From the NCBI GenBank assembly GCA_022419385.1, contig JAJUBI010000003.1:806001-870000 (forward strand): a DNA stretch of 64,000 bases, written 5' to 3'. A program made the position numbers and the translations under genes. This stretch comes from Paraconiothyrium sp. Pb-2020. Taxonomy: Eukaryota; Ascomycota; Dothideomycetes; Pleosporales; Didymosphaeriaceae. Shown here one piece after another: positions 11,149-21,919 of this stretch (its first letter is position 1; each line of letters opens with the position of its first letter). The notes under the pieces were generated by a model, which saw only the letters and a list, made by a program, of their open reading frames with translations, was not told the DNA's origin and ran no database searches.

Positions 11149-12760
11149 TTAGATATTGTTACCGCATGTAGCGAGATGTCTATCGTGCTCGTCGGTAGTC
11201 CACTGGATCTCCCGTCCCACAAGTCCACGACTTGTGATAGTCGCATTGACTGGGTTCTTAGGGATAAACTCTGTCCCTCGAGTTGCGAGGATCGAAAGAA
11301 CGTGTGCGGCAGCCTGTCATGTGTTAGCATCCATTGTCCACCATTTCAGGGCAACACATCTTTTCTCGTCAGACCGCTTACCTTCGCATTGACTGTCAAT
11401 GTTGCCGCATTCGGGTTCTCAATTGTGTCACAAGCCTGGTGGTAACAGGGGTCTTGTTCCACACCCGTACCCGTGTGAAGTCCTCCTACAGGTTTGCCAA
11501 TGTTGAAGAATGACTGGTAGTCGCTTCCACCGGTGAACTTTGCCGCAGTAACATTGATACCTTTCTTCGTCAGATCTTCCACAAAGGTCTTCTCGATGAA
11601 CTCGCTACCCGGCGGCGCGACAAGTCCATGCGTGCTGCCATCGCCGTCAAAAACGCCAAAGTACCCGCGCGAGACCATGTCGAAGTTGAGGTATGCAAGG
11701 ATGTTATTCGCTTCGGAAGCATTGAGGTTCGCAGTGTAGTACTTCGACCCAAGCAAGCCGTTTTCCTCAGCTCCCCACCATGCGAAACGCACTTTGTTCT
11801 TGACACGGAACTTCTCGAGTGCAGTCTTAACTTCCAGGACGAGGCTAGATCCGGAACCATCATCGTTGATGCCAGCACCTGCTACAACACTATCAAGATG
11901 GCCACCAAGCATGATGACGTTCTCCGGATCGCCATCGATCGTCTCGGTAAAGATGTTTTGCGTGATCCTCGTCTCGATCGTCTGAGTCTGCTGGAAGTTT
12001 GCAGTCACCTCCTCACCAGCCGTAATTCTCGCAACGAGGGCTTCTCCATCCGACAAGTTGATGAACCCTGTGGGCACATACTCCTCGGGGTTTGGGTTAC
12101 TCAATGTTCCGGCTGTAACAGGCGTCACCACGTTGTTGTAGAGAATAACTGCGATAGCGCCGGCAGCGGCAGCAGGCTTCATCCTGCCCGCAAACGTAGT
12201 CCCATCCGGGCACGCTCCTCGCTGCACGAGCACGATCTTGTCCGCGACATCCAAATTTGCATATCCCTCGTTCGTGCATCCTACATCACCGGTAGCACCA
12301 AGCACGAGGGGTGCCGTAAATCCCTCTGCGCTAGTAGAAGGCGAATATGAGAGTCCAATCACCGTGTATGAGGCGTTGTCGACTTTGAAACTGATGGAGT
12401 CGACGTGTTGGAATAGCGCAGGGAAGTCTTGCGTCCAGGTGCGGAAGTTTGTCGAATTCTTGGTGCGCGAGAGAATGTAGTCGACTGAGGCTGCATAACC
12501 CGGAAAGCCGAAGGCGCGGTTTCCGCCATTGGCTTTTGCAATTTCATCGAGCTTGACGAGGTTGCCCCAGAGACTGTGGATGAACGTCAGCACGATAGAT
12601 TCAATCTTTGAGACGGTGCACCTTACCCTTCAGTAGTGACAAGATCCTGCAACGGCTTCGAGCTAACTAGTGGACGCGGGTATTCATAGCTCGACTGCGG
12701 TACAGTAGCTGCGAGCGACCGCGCGGCGCCGGCAAGAATTAGACCACTCTTGAACAACAT
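11149..12760 (-). CDS. Secreted M28 zinc aminopeptidase with PA domain
   Basis: Three exons, 12760-12627, 12573-11382 and 11313-11149, total 1,491 nt, 496 aa. Introns are 53 nt (GTAAGG..CAG) and 68 nt (GTAAGC, branch GCTAAC, CAG). Exon 1 supplies a signal peptide (MLFKSGLILAGAARSLAA). The joined reading EGLWGNLVKLDEIAKANGGN and the exon 3 start NAKAAAHVL both fit the family. A protease-associated domain lies in the middle (GCTNEGYANLDVADKIVLVQ, RGACPDG). The M28 catalytic half shows the zinc ligands and catalytic acids in GGHLDSV, NDDGSGSS, WWGAEENGLLGS, NFDMVS and CYHQACDT. It should cleave N-terminal residues from peptides outside the cell or in the vacuole, as in the aminopeptidase Y / Lap2 group. 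Confidence 0.93.
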
Positions 12761-13546
12761 ATTGTCACCAAGCAAATTCGAAGACGATTCAAAAGGCCTC
12801 GCAGCAGCTCTACATCCCGGCAGTCTCTCCTCTTATACCTTTCCGGCCCCCGGGAACTGCTGCATATTGCGATTGATTGCGTGCAAGCTTCCCCACCGTT
12901 ATCACGTCCATCCCGAGCTTAAAAGTCTGGGCCATGCTAAGAGATCGAGAAAAGCAGGTACCAAGAGATGTAAATGTAGGGTGCCAAGCGCGGAGTGCAG
13001 GGCGGCTTAACACCTGCCAGATAAGGGTTGGCACGTGATGCGAGTAGCTTGGCTTTGTGAACGTTGTTGGAATGCCATCTCATGGAAAAGTAGAAAAAGG
13101 GTATCTTTGTTGGGCACTTTTTTAACACTAGAAAGCCTTCACCCTCGACAACACCCGAAACGCTGTGACACTAATACCCGTAATAAGTCCAGTCCCAATA
13201 CGGGTGACTCCCTCGTGCCAGGTATTGCAATTGTTAAAATACACGAGACTGTTCCTAAGTGGCCGTAATACGTATTATGAGGACACGCGGTCTTCGAGCT
13301 GATGTCTCTCGCACCAAACATCCAACGGCATGTCCCAGAAGTCACCGCATCTCTCCACGCGTAGTAGAATGAGCAACCGTGCGGTAGACTACTGAACAAG
13401 TAAGCCCGGTGAGGGACATGTGTGGTGACCTCAAAGCTGCATCCGGAACCGCGGCATGACTGAAGGATAGGAGAAATTGCTTGCAAAATCATCTCCAAGC
13501 CTAGGGCGCTGCCGGTACCTGTAATGGCAAGGGAAACTGACAGATT
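12761..13546. other. Intergenic, no gene seen
   Basis: Promoter side of the M28 peptidase gene at its left end. The remaining short frames on both strands carry no recognisable domain. Confidence 0.5.
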
Positions 13547-14160
13547 CTATCTGTTTGGGAGATTGACATTTTCGAACAGTCTGGTGACACCGCGTAGTTT
13601 CTCGAAGGAAAGGCAATCTTTAGCTGCTTCTGACCTAATTGTGGTAGTCCTGGTGCATACTTGAATTTTCCGGATACTGGTCGCAGCGTTCAAGCCGAGG
13701 TGGAAGGTATCAACGTAGGGGCAGCGAGGCAGATCCACAATATCGTCAATAGAGAGTGTCACGTACTCGTACATGCGTTCAGCTGCTTCAAATGCAGTGT
13801 CTGGACCAACAAACAGGGGTAGCAGCGCGGTTGATATTCCAGGTACTGCCTCCATATCCCAGAGATTGGAACATGAACGCAGGATGCATGCATGAGTATT
13901 TCGCAACTGCATTGACGCTCGTCATATTCGAGAGCGGCGCATGTGTCGGAGCTCTCACAGCGGTACCATTTATTATTTGAGTTATCAGCGATCGCAATGA
14001 GCTTCTTAGCTAACTTTTGCTCCGGTGCATTGCTGAGATCCCAACAGTAGCTCCATACCAGGCCACGAAGTTCTCGTGAGAGTAACATGCGCATGCGGCG
14101 AGTAAGACGGGGCGTTTTGAGTTTGTTGGCCCGGATGGCTTCTGAATGCCTTTGCATGCA
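13547..14160 (-). pseudogene. Possible F-box-like fungal hypothetical gene, frame broken or spliced
   Basis: Two overlapping minus-strand frames together look like one member of a large family of fungal hypothetical proteins. The upstream frame has MRMLLSRELRGLVWSYCWDL, like the LLxLPRELRDxxYSY start of F-box-like proteins. The downstream frame has LFVGPDTAFEAAERMYE, then DTFHLGLNAATSIRKIQV, like the second half of that family, and ends at a TGA-free stretch terminated at 13547. The change of frame falls between about 13830 and 13970. I could not find one splice that joins the two cleanly, so it is either a broken copy or a gene with an intron I have missed. No function can be given. Confidence 0.3.
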
Positions 14161-15184
14161 TGCATAAGATCCCAGATACATCAAGAAGCCAAAATTGACT
14201 TACACTGAGAACACGTAAAGCCAATCCTCGATGTCGCGCTTCGTGTAGGATGGCACGAAGAGTAGAGTACTATGAGCTCGTCGGATTACACGAATGACAG
14301 TAAATGTTATACCAAGAGAGCATTATACATCATGATGTACATCGCTGCAATTTGCATTGTGGGAAGATTTCACCGCTGCAGCAATATCAAGCGGTATAGC
14401 GGTTGACACGCGGTGCTCACGTGTGGCGGCAAACACCTGGGCAGCAGGAAGTCGTGATGAACTCTAGGCTAAGTTTGTACTAGCGTCGAGAAGCAGCGCA
14501 ACGCATGACTCGCAGTGAATGCGCATGTGCACATTTTTGACCACTTCGGTCATTAGACCTGATTATGGTGGAGGACCTTAAATAGTCTCCGTCTGCTATT
14601 TATGAATACAGTAACTGACGCTCGGTTCAGAACATGATCTCTTTTCCTCTCGAAAACATTCTCTTGATCTATTTAGATAGCATCAGCCTAAAGCACTCGC
14701 ACCTGGGCAGATGACAGAAGGCTTTGAGAGCTGAAGCAACTTTGAAAGTTACTGAAATAGTGGAAGAGCCGCAAAGTATCGTGTGAATCCTTCATATTGT
14801 CCCATTCGTATAAAAGTGCTTCACACGGAATATGCTAATTGAGGCGAAATTGAACGATTGTGCATTCGATGCTAGATGAGCACTTTCGATAATGACGATA
14901 GAGACAGCGAAACCTCCTTTCGCTAGTCAATGCAGGATATACGTAAGTTTCAGGCATAGATTGATCGGTGACGGGTACCGCGATCACTTATCTGACAGGA
15001 CCACAATGAGAAGGCGAAAGAGTTCGAATCGTCCTGGAAATGAGATGCTAATTAATATTTCCTAGATCGAAAGCGGACGACAAGTCGCGGTCCGTAGCGG
15101 TGGAGACATTCAATGAAAAGCGAATGCAATATCGCATGAACAAAACTCAGCGCGACATGAATGCAGCGCAAGCATTCAGACAAA
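14161..15184. other. Intergenic, AT-richer, no gene seen
   Basis: About 1 kb with only short open frames. The 14.3-15.0 kb part is visibly richer in A and T than its surroundings. Confidence 0.5.
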
Positions 15185-16360
15185 TCATTCCTCAAGTGTC
15201 CAATACTTCTCCATCACATCTCTTGGTAAGACAGCGCCAAGATTCTTCGCAGAAAAAATCGCCAACGGAGCACGTTTCTCCTTACACAAGAGAATGGCGC
15301 TGCGACCATCCGTTCCACTCACGATACTCTTCAATAACTCAAGCAAGCTCACAAGCTTGCACAACGCCTGCTGATGATTTACCTCCCAAGTACCATACTG
15401 TGCCTCAACGTGCGTATAGCGAACTGATCGAACTTCCCCTTCGACATGTTTACCCTCAATAAGGTAGGGTGTTCTACTGAACCACATCTGCGTCATGGGA
15501 TTGCGTCTGCTCTTCGAGTGCACCTTCAATTCCGCGAGTTTCGAGGGGTCAACAAAATCCCCCTCATGAACCACCTTGGTTGCTCCTGAGGGGAAGGTGC
15601 TGCCTTGGGAGGAGCTGGTTGATAGATTCGCCATCGCGGCCACAACGTCGTCTGCCGGATCCTGAGGCTGCAAAGAACCAGAACGTTTTTGATCGTCATC
15701 GTAGTACGCATCCACCTCAAATTGCACAACGCAATTGAGGTGACCAAGCGAATACCGAATTAGCCTGTGATGACTGTGTGACTGGTCCAATCCGGTCTGC
15801 GGTTTTGTGAACGTCGCTTCGAAGCTCTGGCCGTATCCGGAATTATGAGCTCCATATATCATGGATGCAGCACTCCCCTCTTTGCGACTGATAAATAGAG
15901 TATTATGCACTACGTGGAGGTCCATACGAAAAGGATCCTGTACCTTGCCTGCAGAGAAGTCGAGCAATTTCCGCAGGCTGTTGCGGCGTGTAACAATGTC
16001 GATGTCATCCAATTTCAGGATGGGGTTCATTGTTGCCAGTGCCCGGAATGCGGGTTCGAACGGGTACCTGGGAAGCTTTGCAGCCTTCGCGTCGTCCGAG
16101 GAATATCCGGTATCTTTTAGCAAGATATATGGCAATGGCCGGGGATCCCACTGCGGTGGTGCACCTATCGAAATTGTCAGCTTGGACGCGAGGCGGTTCG
16201 TAGAATCCATAGTACCGGGCACAACGATACCACTGGCATCCTTCAACCAATTGTAGCTACAAAGTGTTTCGCATCCGGATTTTGATGACACAACTGCGTC
16301 ATCCGGATCAAGCTCGTTAGCTGAGACTGTGTGCACGAGACTGTCAACGTTCTTCATCAT
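15185..16360 (-). CDS. Fungal orphan-family protein, often mislabelled GGPP synthetase
   Basis: 391 aa in one exon with ATG at 16360. Blocks recall a fungal family that databases often call geranylgeranyl pyrophosphate synthetase: SYNWL...IVVPGT near the N-terminus, then PPQW, YPFEPAFRALATMNP, DIVTRRNSLRKLLDFS, and SHHRLIRYSLGHLNCVVQFE with DAYYDDD after it. It has none of the DDxxD motifs of true prenyltransferases, so the label should not be copied. The RLIRYxLGxLxCVVxFExDxY core resembles the charged cores of decapping-nuclease-like proteins, but that is a weak comparison. The C-terminal block (MWFSRTPYLIEGKH) also fits the family. Function unknown. An extra 5' exon cannot be excluded. Confidence 0.7.
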   Translation of the reverse strand: MMKNVDSLVHTVSANELDPDDAVVSSKSGCETLCSYNWLKDASGIVVPGTMDSTNRLASKLTISIGAPPQWDPRPLPYILLKDTGYSSDDAKAAKLPRYPFEPAFRALATMNPILKLDDIDIVTRRNSLRKLLDFSAGKVQDPFRMDLHVVHNTLFISRKEGSAASMIYGAHNSGYGQSFEATFTKPQTGLDQSHSHHRLIRYSLGHLNCVVQFEVDAYYDDDQKRSGSLQPQDPADDVVAAMANLSTSSSQGSTFPSGATKVVHEGDFVDPSKLAELKVHSKSRRNPMTQMWFSRTPYLIEGKHVEGEVRSVRYTHVEAQYGTWEVNHQQALCKLVSLLELLKSIVSGTDGRSAILLCKEKRAPLAIFSAKNLGAVLPRDVMEKYWTLEE

Positions 16361-17286
16361 CCATGCTGTCTTCCAGCCTCGTGATTGCGCTTGTGCATTG
16401 AACCTAGCACGAAACGATTACCCCAAAACCCGCTTGTACTGGAGCTTTCATCGGCTCACCTCGAGTTGCCAATATTCTGGCCCCGCGTCATACTAAGCGA
16501 GGATTAATTTGTGGTTCTTCAGAGAATGCCAATCAAATGAAAGTCAGAAAAGATGAGTTCTGTAGTTGCACAGCAAAGATAGCTAGTGTAGCACCCCAAG
16601 ACATAATGACCTCTTGTCATACTGCCCCGCGATGTATATCACGTGACTAAGTGGCGCTACATACCAGGACGATAATCGCGCAGAAATACTATCAACTAAC
16701 TACGATGTATGACTTGCGGAACAGACTTGAAGTACGATCCTTCAACTAATGGTGGCATATGATGTCCACCTTCGAAAGTATTTGATTATAACAGGTATTG
16801 TAGGTAAGGTCGTCCTACTCATTATGACGTCTGGCAGTCAAGTCCGCTATCTTGTGCTTTTGCACTGAACGCATATGCATTTGGCAGAAGAGGTGAGTGG
16901 GTCAAGTGTCCAATGGCCCCGTGGGGGAAATGATACCATTCTTTCATGCCTATCATCACCTTGCCATCATCGTACCCAAACGATCTCTCTCAACGCTTAC
17001 CCTTCTGACAACGGCTAGGCCTTCTTAACGAACCATAAATTACAAAAGCTCCGTGAAGAGCCATGTCACGTGGGTTGACAACAGCCCTGGAGGCTCGCGG
17101 TCATGTGACATAAGTCAACTGTCCCCTGTGCCTCTGATCACCAACTCAGTACTTAAAAAATGCCCACAAGAGTTTTCAGCGCACAAAACTGTGTCAGGAC
17201 TCGGCAGCATATGTTATTATCCGCAAGCTAAAGTTTGAACATTGAAAGTCAGAACCCGACCACAAAGAGAATGTCCTATTTTCCAG
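16361..17286. other. Intergenic, no gene seen
   Basis: 926 bp between the orphan-family gene start and the NLR stop. Contains the promoter of the first and the 3' UTR of the second. No supported open frame. Confidence 0.5.
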
Positions 17287-20200
17287 CTATCCGGCAGTAC
17301 TCTCTGGAAGTCGTGCATATAGCTGCTGCGCTTCGCTGTTCCTGCCCATCTCTCTATATAATTTGATCAGGTTGTTGACTGTGCCTAATGTTGATGTATG
17401 GTCTCGCGCAAGCACCTTCTCCTTTCCTTTTAGCGCCCGCAAGAACATTTCTTCTGCTTCGACAAGCCTTCCTTGAGCTCTATAAAGCATACCTAAATTG
17501 TTAACTGTGCCCAATGTTGACATATGGCCCGGCCCAAATGCTTTCTCCTTTCCTTCTAACGCACGCAAGTACATTTCCTTTGCTTCTTTGAAGCACTTTT
17601 GGGCTGTATAGAGCATACCCATATTGTTAACTGTGCCCAATGTCGACGTATGATTTGGGCCAAGTGTATCTTCCTTCCCTTTCAGTGCCCGTTTGTACAT
17701 CTCCAATGCCGGAACAAGCTTTTCCTGAACTTCGTAAAGCATGCCCAAATTGTTGACCACATTGAGTGTCGATGGATGATTATGTTCAAGTGCCTCCTCG
17801 AAGCCATGTAGGGCCAGCAAATACATCTCCTCTGCCTCGCCTAGCCTTCTCTGGTCAAAGTAGAGAAGGCCTAAACAGTTGATTGTGTTGATTGTCATCA
17901 TATGTCCTGATCCTAATGTCTCTGTATAACCTTGCAGCGCTAGCCGGTACATCTCCTCTGCCTCGCCAAGCTTATCTAGCCTTCGGTAAAGAATTCCTAA
18001 ACAGTTGAGCGTGTTCAATGTATATGTATGATTCGGTCCAAATGCCGATTCGAAACCGTGGAGCACTCGCTTGTACATCTTTTCGGCCTTCATGAACTTG
18101 CCCTTTTTCGTATATAGGTCGCCCATGCTTTTCACGATGCGAAGTGTTGATTCATGAAGCTCTCCATGTATGTTCTGACAGCCTTGCAATGCCCAGTCGA
18201 ACATCTGCTCTGCCTCCTCGAGCTTTGCTAGGGTCGAATACAGATTGCCAAGATTGGACACAGCCACCTGCGGTAGACCGCTTTCCTTTTCGACCCTCCC
18301 GGCTTTAACTGATAACCAGCATCTAGAGGCGTGCTGCATAAGTCTTCGTTGAGTCATCCAAGAACCTTTGGCCTCGATAGGCGGGACATGCCAGCCAACG
18401 CAATATAGAGAAAGATTGGTTAACTCTTTGCTCCATTCTTGATTTAGCGCATGAGTCATCCATTCGTGGACGCAGCTGTGCACACTGTATCCTGTTGATT
18501 CGATTTCGTCCATCTTCGACGGTCTGTCTGCTTCTGCCAATCCATGGTTGCACAGCACCCTCATCGCTTGGTGGAAGCTGAGCTCGTCCTCTGTCAGTCG
18601 AGCGAACCATTCCAGGCCTTGTGAATTTCCTTCTCGTAAGAGGTCGAACCACAAATCCTGATTGTCAAAGTACGCCCATAGCTGTAGAAGCCTTGCCGAC
18701 AACTCGTTCTGTTGTTTAATGTGATTATACGAAAGCTGCCATGTCGTGTACAATTGTCGGTCTTCGTACGAGCTCAACTCGGGAGTCGTTTGCTGCAGCT
18801 TTAACCATGACGCCTCGTACAGACGAAGGTAGTCCTGAAAGCTGGTCGCCACCTGGTCAAGGTAAGCGCCGGCAGTGGCGAGGGCAAGTGGCAACCCATC
18901 CAGTTTTTGGGCGATCACTGCAGCGGCGGGATCTATCATGACATTCAGTGTTCGTTCACGTGGTCTCGGGTTAGTATAGCTTACCGTACAAAGCATCTTT
19001 CCGCCGCGACGCATCGCACAGAATCTGAAGGCTGTCGCGCACGTCTTCTAGCTTGCGCACTTTAATACGATGGCCGATGGCCACTTGCGACGTTCTAGTT
19101 GTGACAATGATCGACCCCTGGTATGCACTGGGCAGAAATTGGCGAATATCCACCGCGGATGGATTCGGTGTGTTAGCGAGCTTTGGGTTGTCGTAGTTGT
19201 CAAACACCATCAGCCACCGCGTGTTCTTGGGATGGTCCAGCCATTGCTTAACGGCAGCTACAACACCGTCTACGCCGCTGGTTTCAGTAATCGAGTTGAG
19301 CTGGCTGGCGGCAGTGCAATGCTGCCGGATCCGGTTGGCCATTTGGGCATAGCTCTGCTTCACTGCGTTTTCGTCCTTGATGTTTAGCCAGAACACCGCT
19401 GAATAGTCCGCCTTGTGCTGTTTGGCGTATGCAACCGCCAGCTGCGTCTTTCCAATCCCGCCCAGGCCGTGAAGTACAACCGTCCTTCGGCCGTCGTGGC
19501 TATCTTCGCTGCAAAGATAGGCATGCATCTCCGCTAGCTCCTGCCGTCTGGCCACAAAATGTTCCGTTTCCGAAACCTCGGCGAGGCTGAAGCCGACTGA
19601 GAAGTTGCCCTCCCCGTGGATGCGAGCTATAAATTGAAGGATCATTATGGAAACCATCGGATCTCGGGTGCATTTGAAGCTACCTACCCGCATCCACCCT
19701 TCCCTCTTCTTCCCATCGAGACGCAACGTCACCTGCACGCCGGACCATGATTTGCAAGTGTCCTGACACAGTCTTGTATCCGCTATCTCGCTCGGATTCG
19801 AACCGCACCATGTTAGTATGGTTCGCATGGATGGCAATCGGCTCGGCGTCGGCTGCACCTGGGACAACCGCTGATGCTCGCGGAACGACCTATACTGTGA
19901 GCAACTGCCGCATCTTGACAAAGAAAGACGTACCATGAGAGAGTGTCCCAGCATGGTTGGAGTCTCGTACTCATCGAATGCAAACTTTGTTACGAAGTCG
20001 CCGCTAATCGATCCGTACTGGCTGAGCTGCTGCTGAAGCCACTCTGAGTCCTGTTTCAAATGCTGGATGAGGCGATTGTCCGCCGCCACAAACACCGATG
20101 CCACATTCACCAGTAGCTTACCAAGCTCTACTCCGTTGCCGCCCTGGTGCGGCGTGCCCATGAAGAAGATGCCGTATGTCGACGTCTTGATCGAACGGTG

Positions 20201-20902
20201 TTCCTTCAGTGCGCCTTCTCGGGCCGCGTCCGGGTGGATAAGGGCCTGGTCAGTCAGCTAAGGAGAAAATAGACAGAAGGCAAGACCAACGCTCTTGACG
20301 ATGATGCCTCCGAGGCTGTGCGCTACGAAGATAATCGGTCTTTTCGTTGTCTGCCGCGATCAGTACACGGTACGATGGTCTCGGTCTCTCCTTTGGTCTG
20401 AACAAACCTCTGTGAGCTCTCTTTGCAAGCACAGATCCGACACCAGTGTCCTCGCATGATCATACAAGTATTGGCAGCTGACGCGCTTGCCGTGAGTATT
20501 CGCATCGTAACCCCAGCAAAGGACACGGGCATTCGGGATGTCGCTCGGAAAGAGGTCGCGAAGCCAGTGCACCGCGTTTGCCGCCGTCCATGTCGTGTCT
20601 CTATGTCCGTTCAGGCCGTGTACGGCGACGATGCTAGCTCCCGTTAGTGGGGGTTTATAGTAGTGGAGCTTAAGAACCGCCTACTCCACGACAGTGTCCT
20701 TTCCTTCAGCCACGATCTTCAGGCCCTGAGGACATTGCTCGGCGGCTGAGTTGGTGGTGGGCTCGATTACCCTTGAAAGGCTAGCTGTCGTGTCTTCTGT
20801 CTGCTGCAAGACTCAGCCTGATGGATTGCGCGGTGGGAAAGGGTAGGTACATACCTTTGCTTTGCGTCTAAAGCGTTCCCGCCACGAAGACGTCGCAGGC
20901 AT
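17287..20902 (-). CDS. NLR: alpha/beta-hydrolase (SesB-like) - NB-ARC - TPR
   Basis: Eight exons: 20902-20855, 20803-20685, 20633-20408, 20350-20291, 20245-19934, 19889-19688, 19626-18985, 18932-17287; 3,255 nt, 1,084 aa, introns 44-61 nt. Residues about 55-300 form a lipase-like alpha/beta hydrolase: VDIVAVHGLNG, nucleophile elbow AHSLGG (Ser about 143), GTPHQGG, and a C-terminal HANHTNMVRF that may hold the catalytic His. The NB-ARC ATPase follows: P-loop HGLGGIGKT (about 375-383), Walker B WLMVFDNYD, sensor SIIVTTRTS, and GLPLA. The C-terminal 350 residues are eight 42-residue TPRs of the kinesin-light-chain type. Such proteins act in fungal heterokaryon incompatibility and self/non-self recognition: TPRs sense, NB-ARC oligomerises, the hydrolase is the effector. 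The architecture is read directly; the role is by family. The first exon (16 aa) is the least certain. Confidence 0.88.
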
Positions 20903-21919
20903 CTTTCATGTGGACAGCTGGCGTCGACTACGGGCGTGATGTGGAGCACATCGGCAACCCTTCAGCTGCTTTGCAGGTTTTATGGCCGGCAGCATTTGCT
21001 GCAGATGCGTGCCACACTGCGCCTCACCAATCATGCTCCCCGCGCATCCACAGCCTCGGGGGCCAGCTGCAAGAACCAGCTGCGCTTGATTAGTATGGTA
21101 AAGCATCACCTTAATACCTCTATCAAAGTTAATTAACTGACCACCTATATGCCGATAGCCATAATGTTATGGAAATGCAATTTTCCATATGTTCTTCCAT
21201 GGTAAGGCGGCCGCAAGGCTTATGTAACCGATAATGAACATCGCAGATGGCAAATATCGTCTTCTTGCGGTGCTTTAATCACCTGCTAATTGGCAATGTT
21301 CGTGGGAATAGCTTTAGTGTTGACTTGTTGGTGTTCTACGAGTGGTGATACCTGGGATGGAACCATGGTGCGCTATGTAGCTGCTTGATAGCACTGAGCG
21401 CAATTAACCTCTACATTGCCCACCTCACTTCCATCCTCCTCTACATCTTCCACACCTTTGTCCATATACTCCATCTTCGCTGATCATGAAGATTCAAGTG
21501 GTTAAGCTCACCAAAGGCCAGCGCGATGGACTACTCACCGCACTGATTTTCCCCTGAGGTGATGGCGTTAAATTCAGAAAATGATCATGTCTAAGTCACC
21601 ATCCAAAAGCATATGCTTGATGAATTAGCATGCAAAGCAAGGCTATGCCGACATAAAAGCTACAAGATACGAAAGTAGTACTTTGCCTTGACAAATGCCA
21701 AACGCGGCTGATATTCAGCACGACGACATCTGACTACAATAAAACGACACCTGAATTGCAATCGTTCGGAAAGAGCCCGAAATGTTCATCTTGAACCCAC
21801 AGCACTTTGGAGATCTCTGTATATTCTACAGCAGGCCAGGCCACCCAGCCCAATCATCTATAGGGGAATCATATACACACCAACATCCAGCTATCATACA
21901 ACACCCACACCCATCACCC
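20903..21919. other. Intergenic, AT-richer, no gene seen
   Basis: Promoter side of the NLR gene and 3' side of the UbiB-family gene. No domain or plausible exon chain was found. Confidence 0.5.

Noticed and set aside
15185..16360. Assignment as geranylgeranyl pyrophosphate synthase
   Set aside because: No aspartate-rich prenyltransferase motifs; the name is a propagated label for this family.
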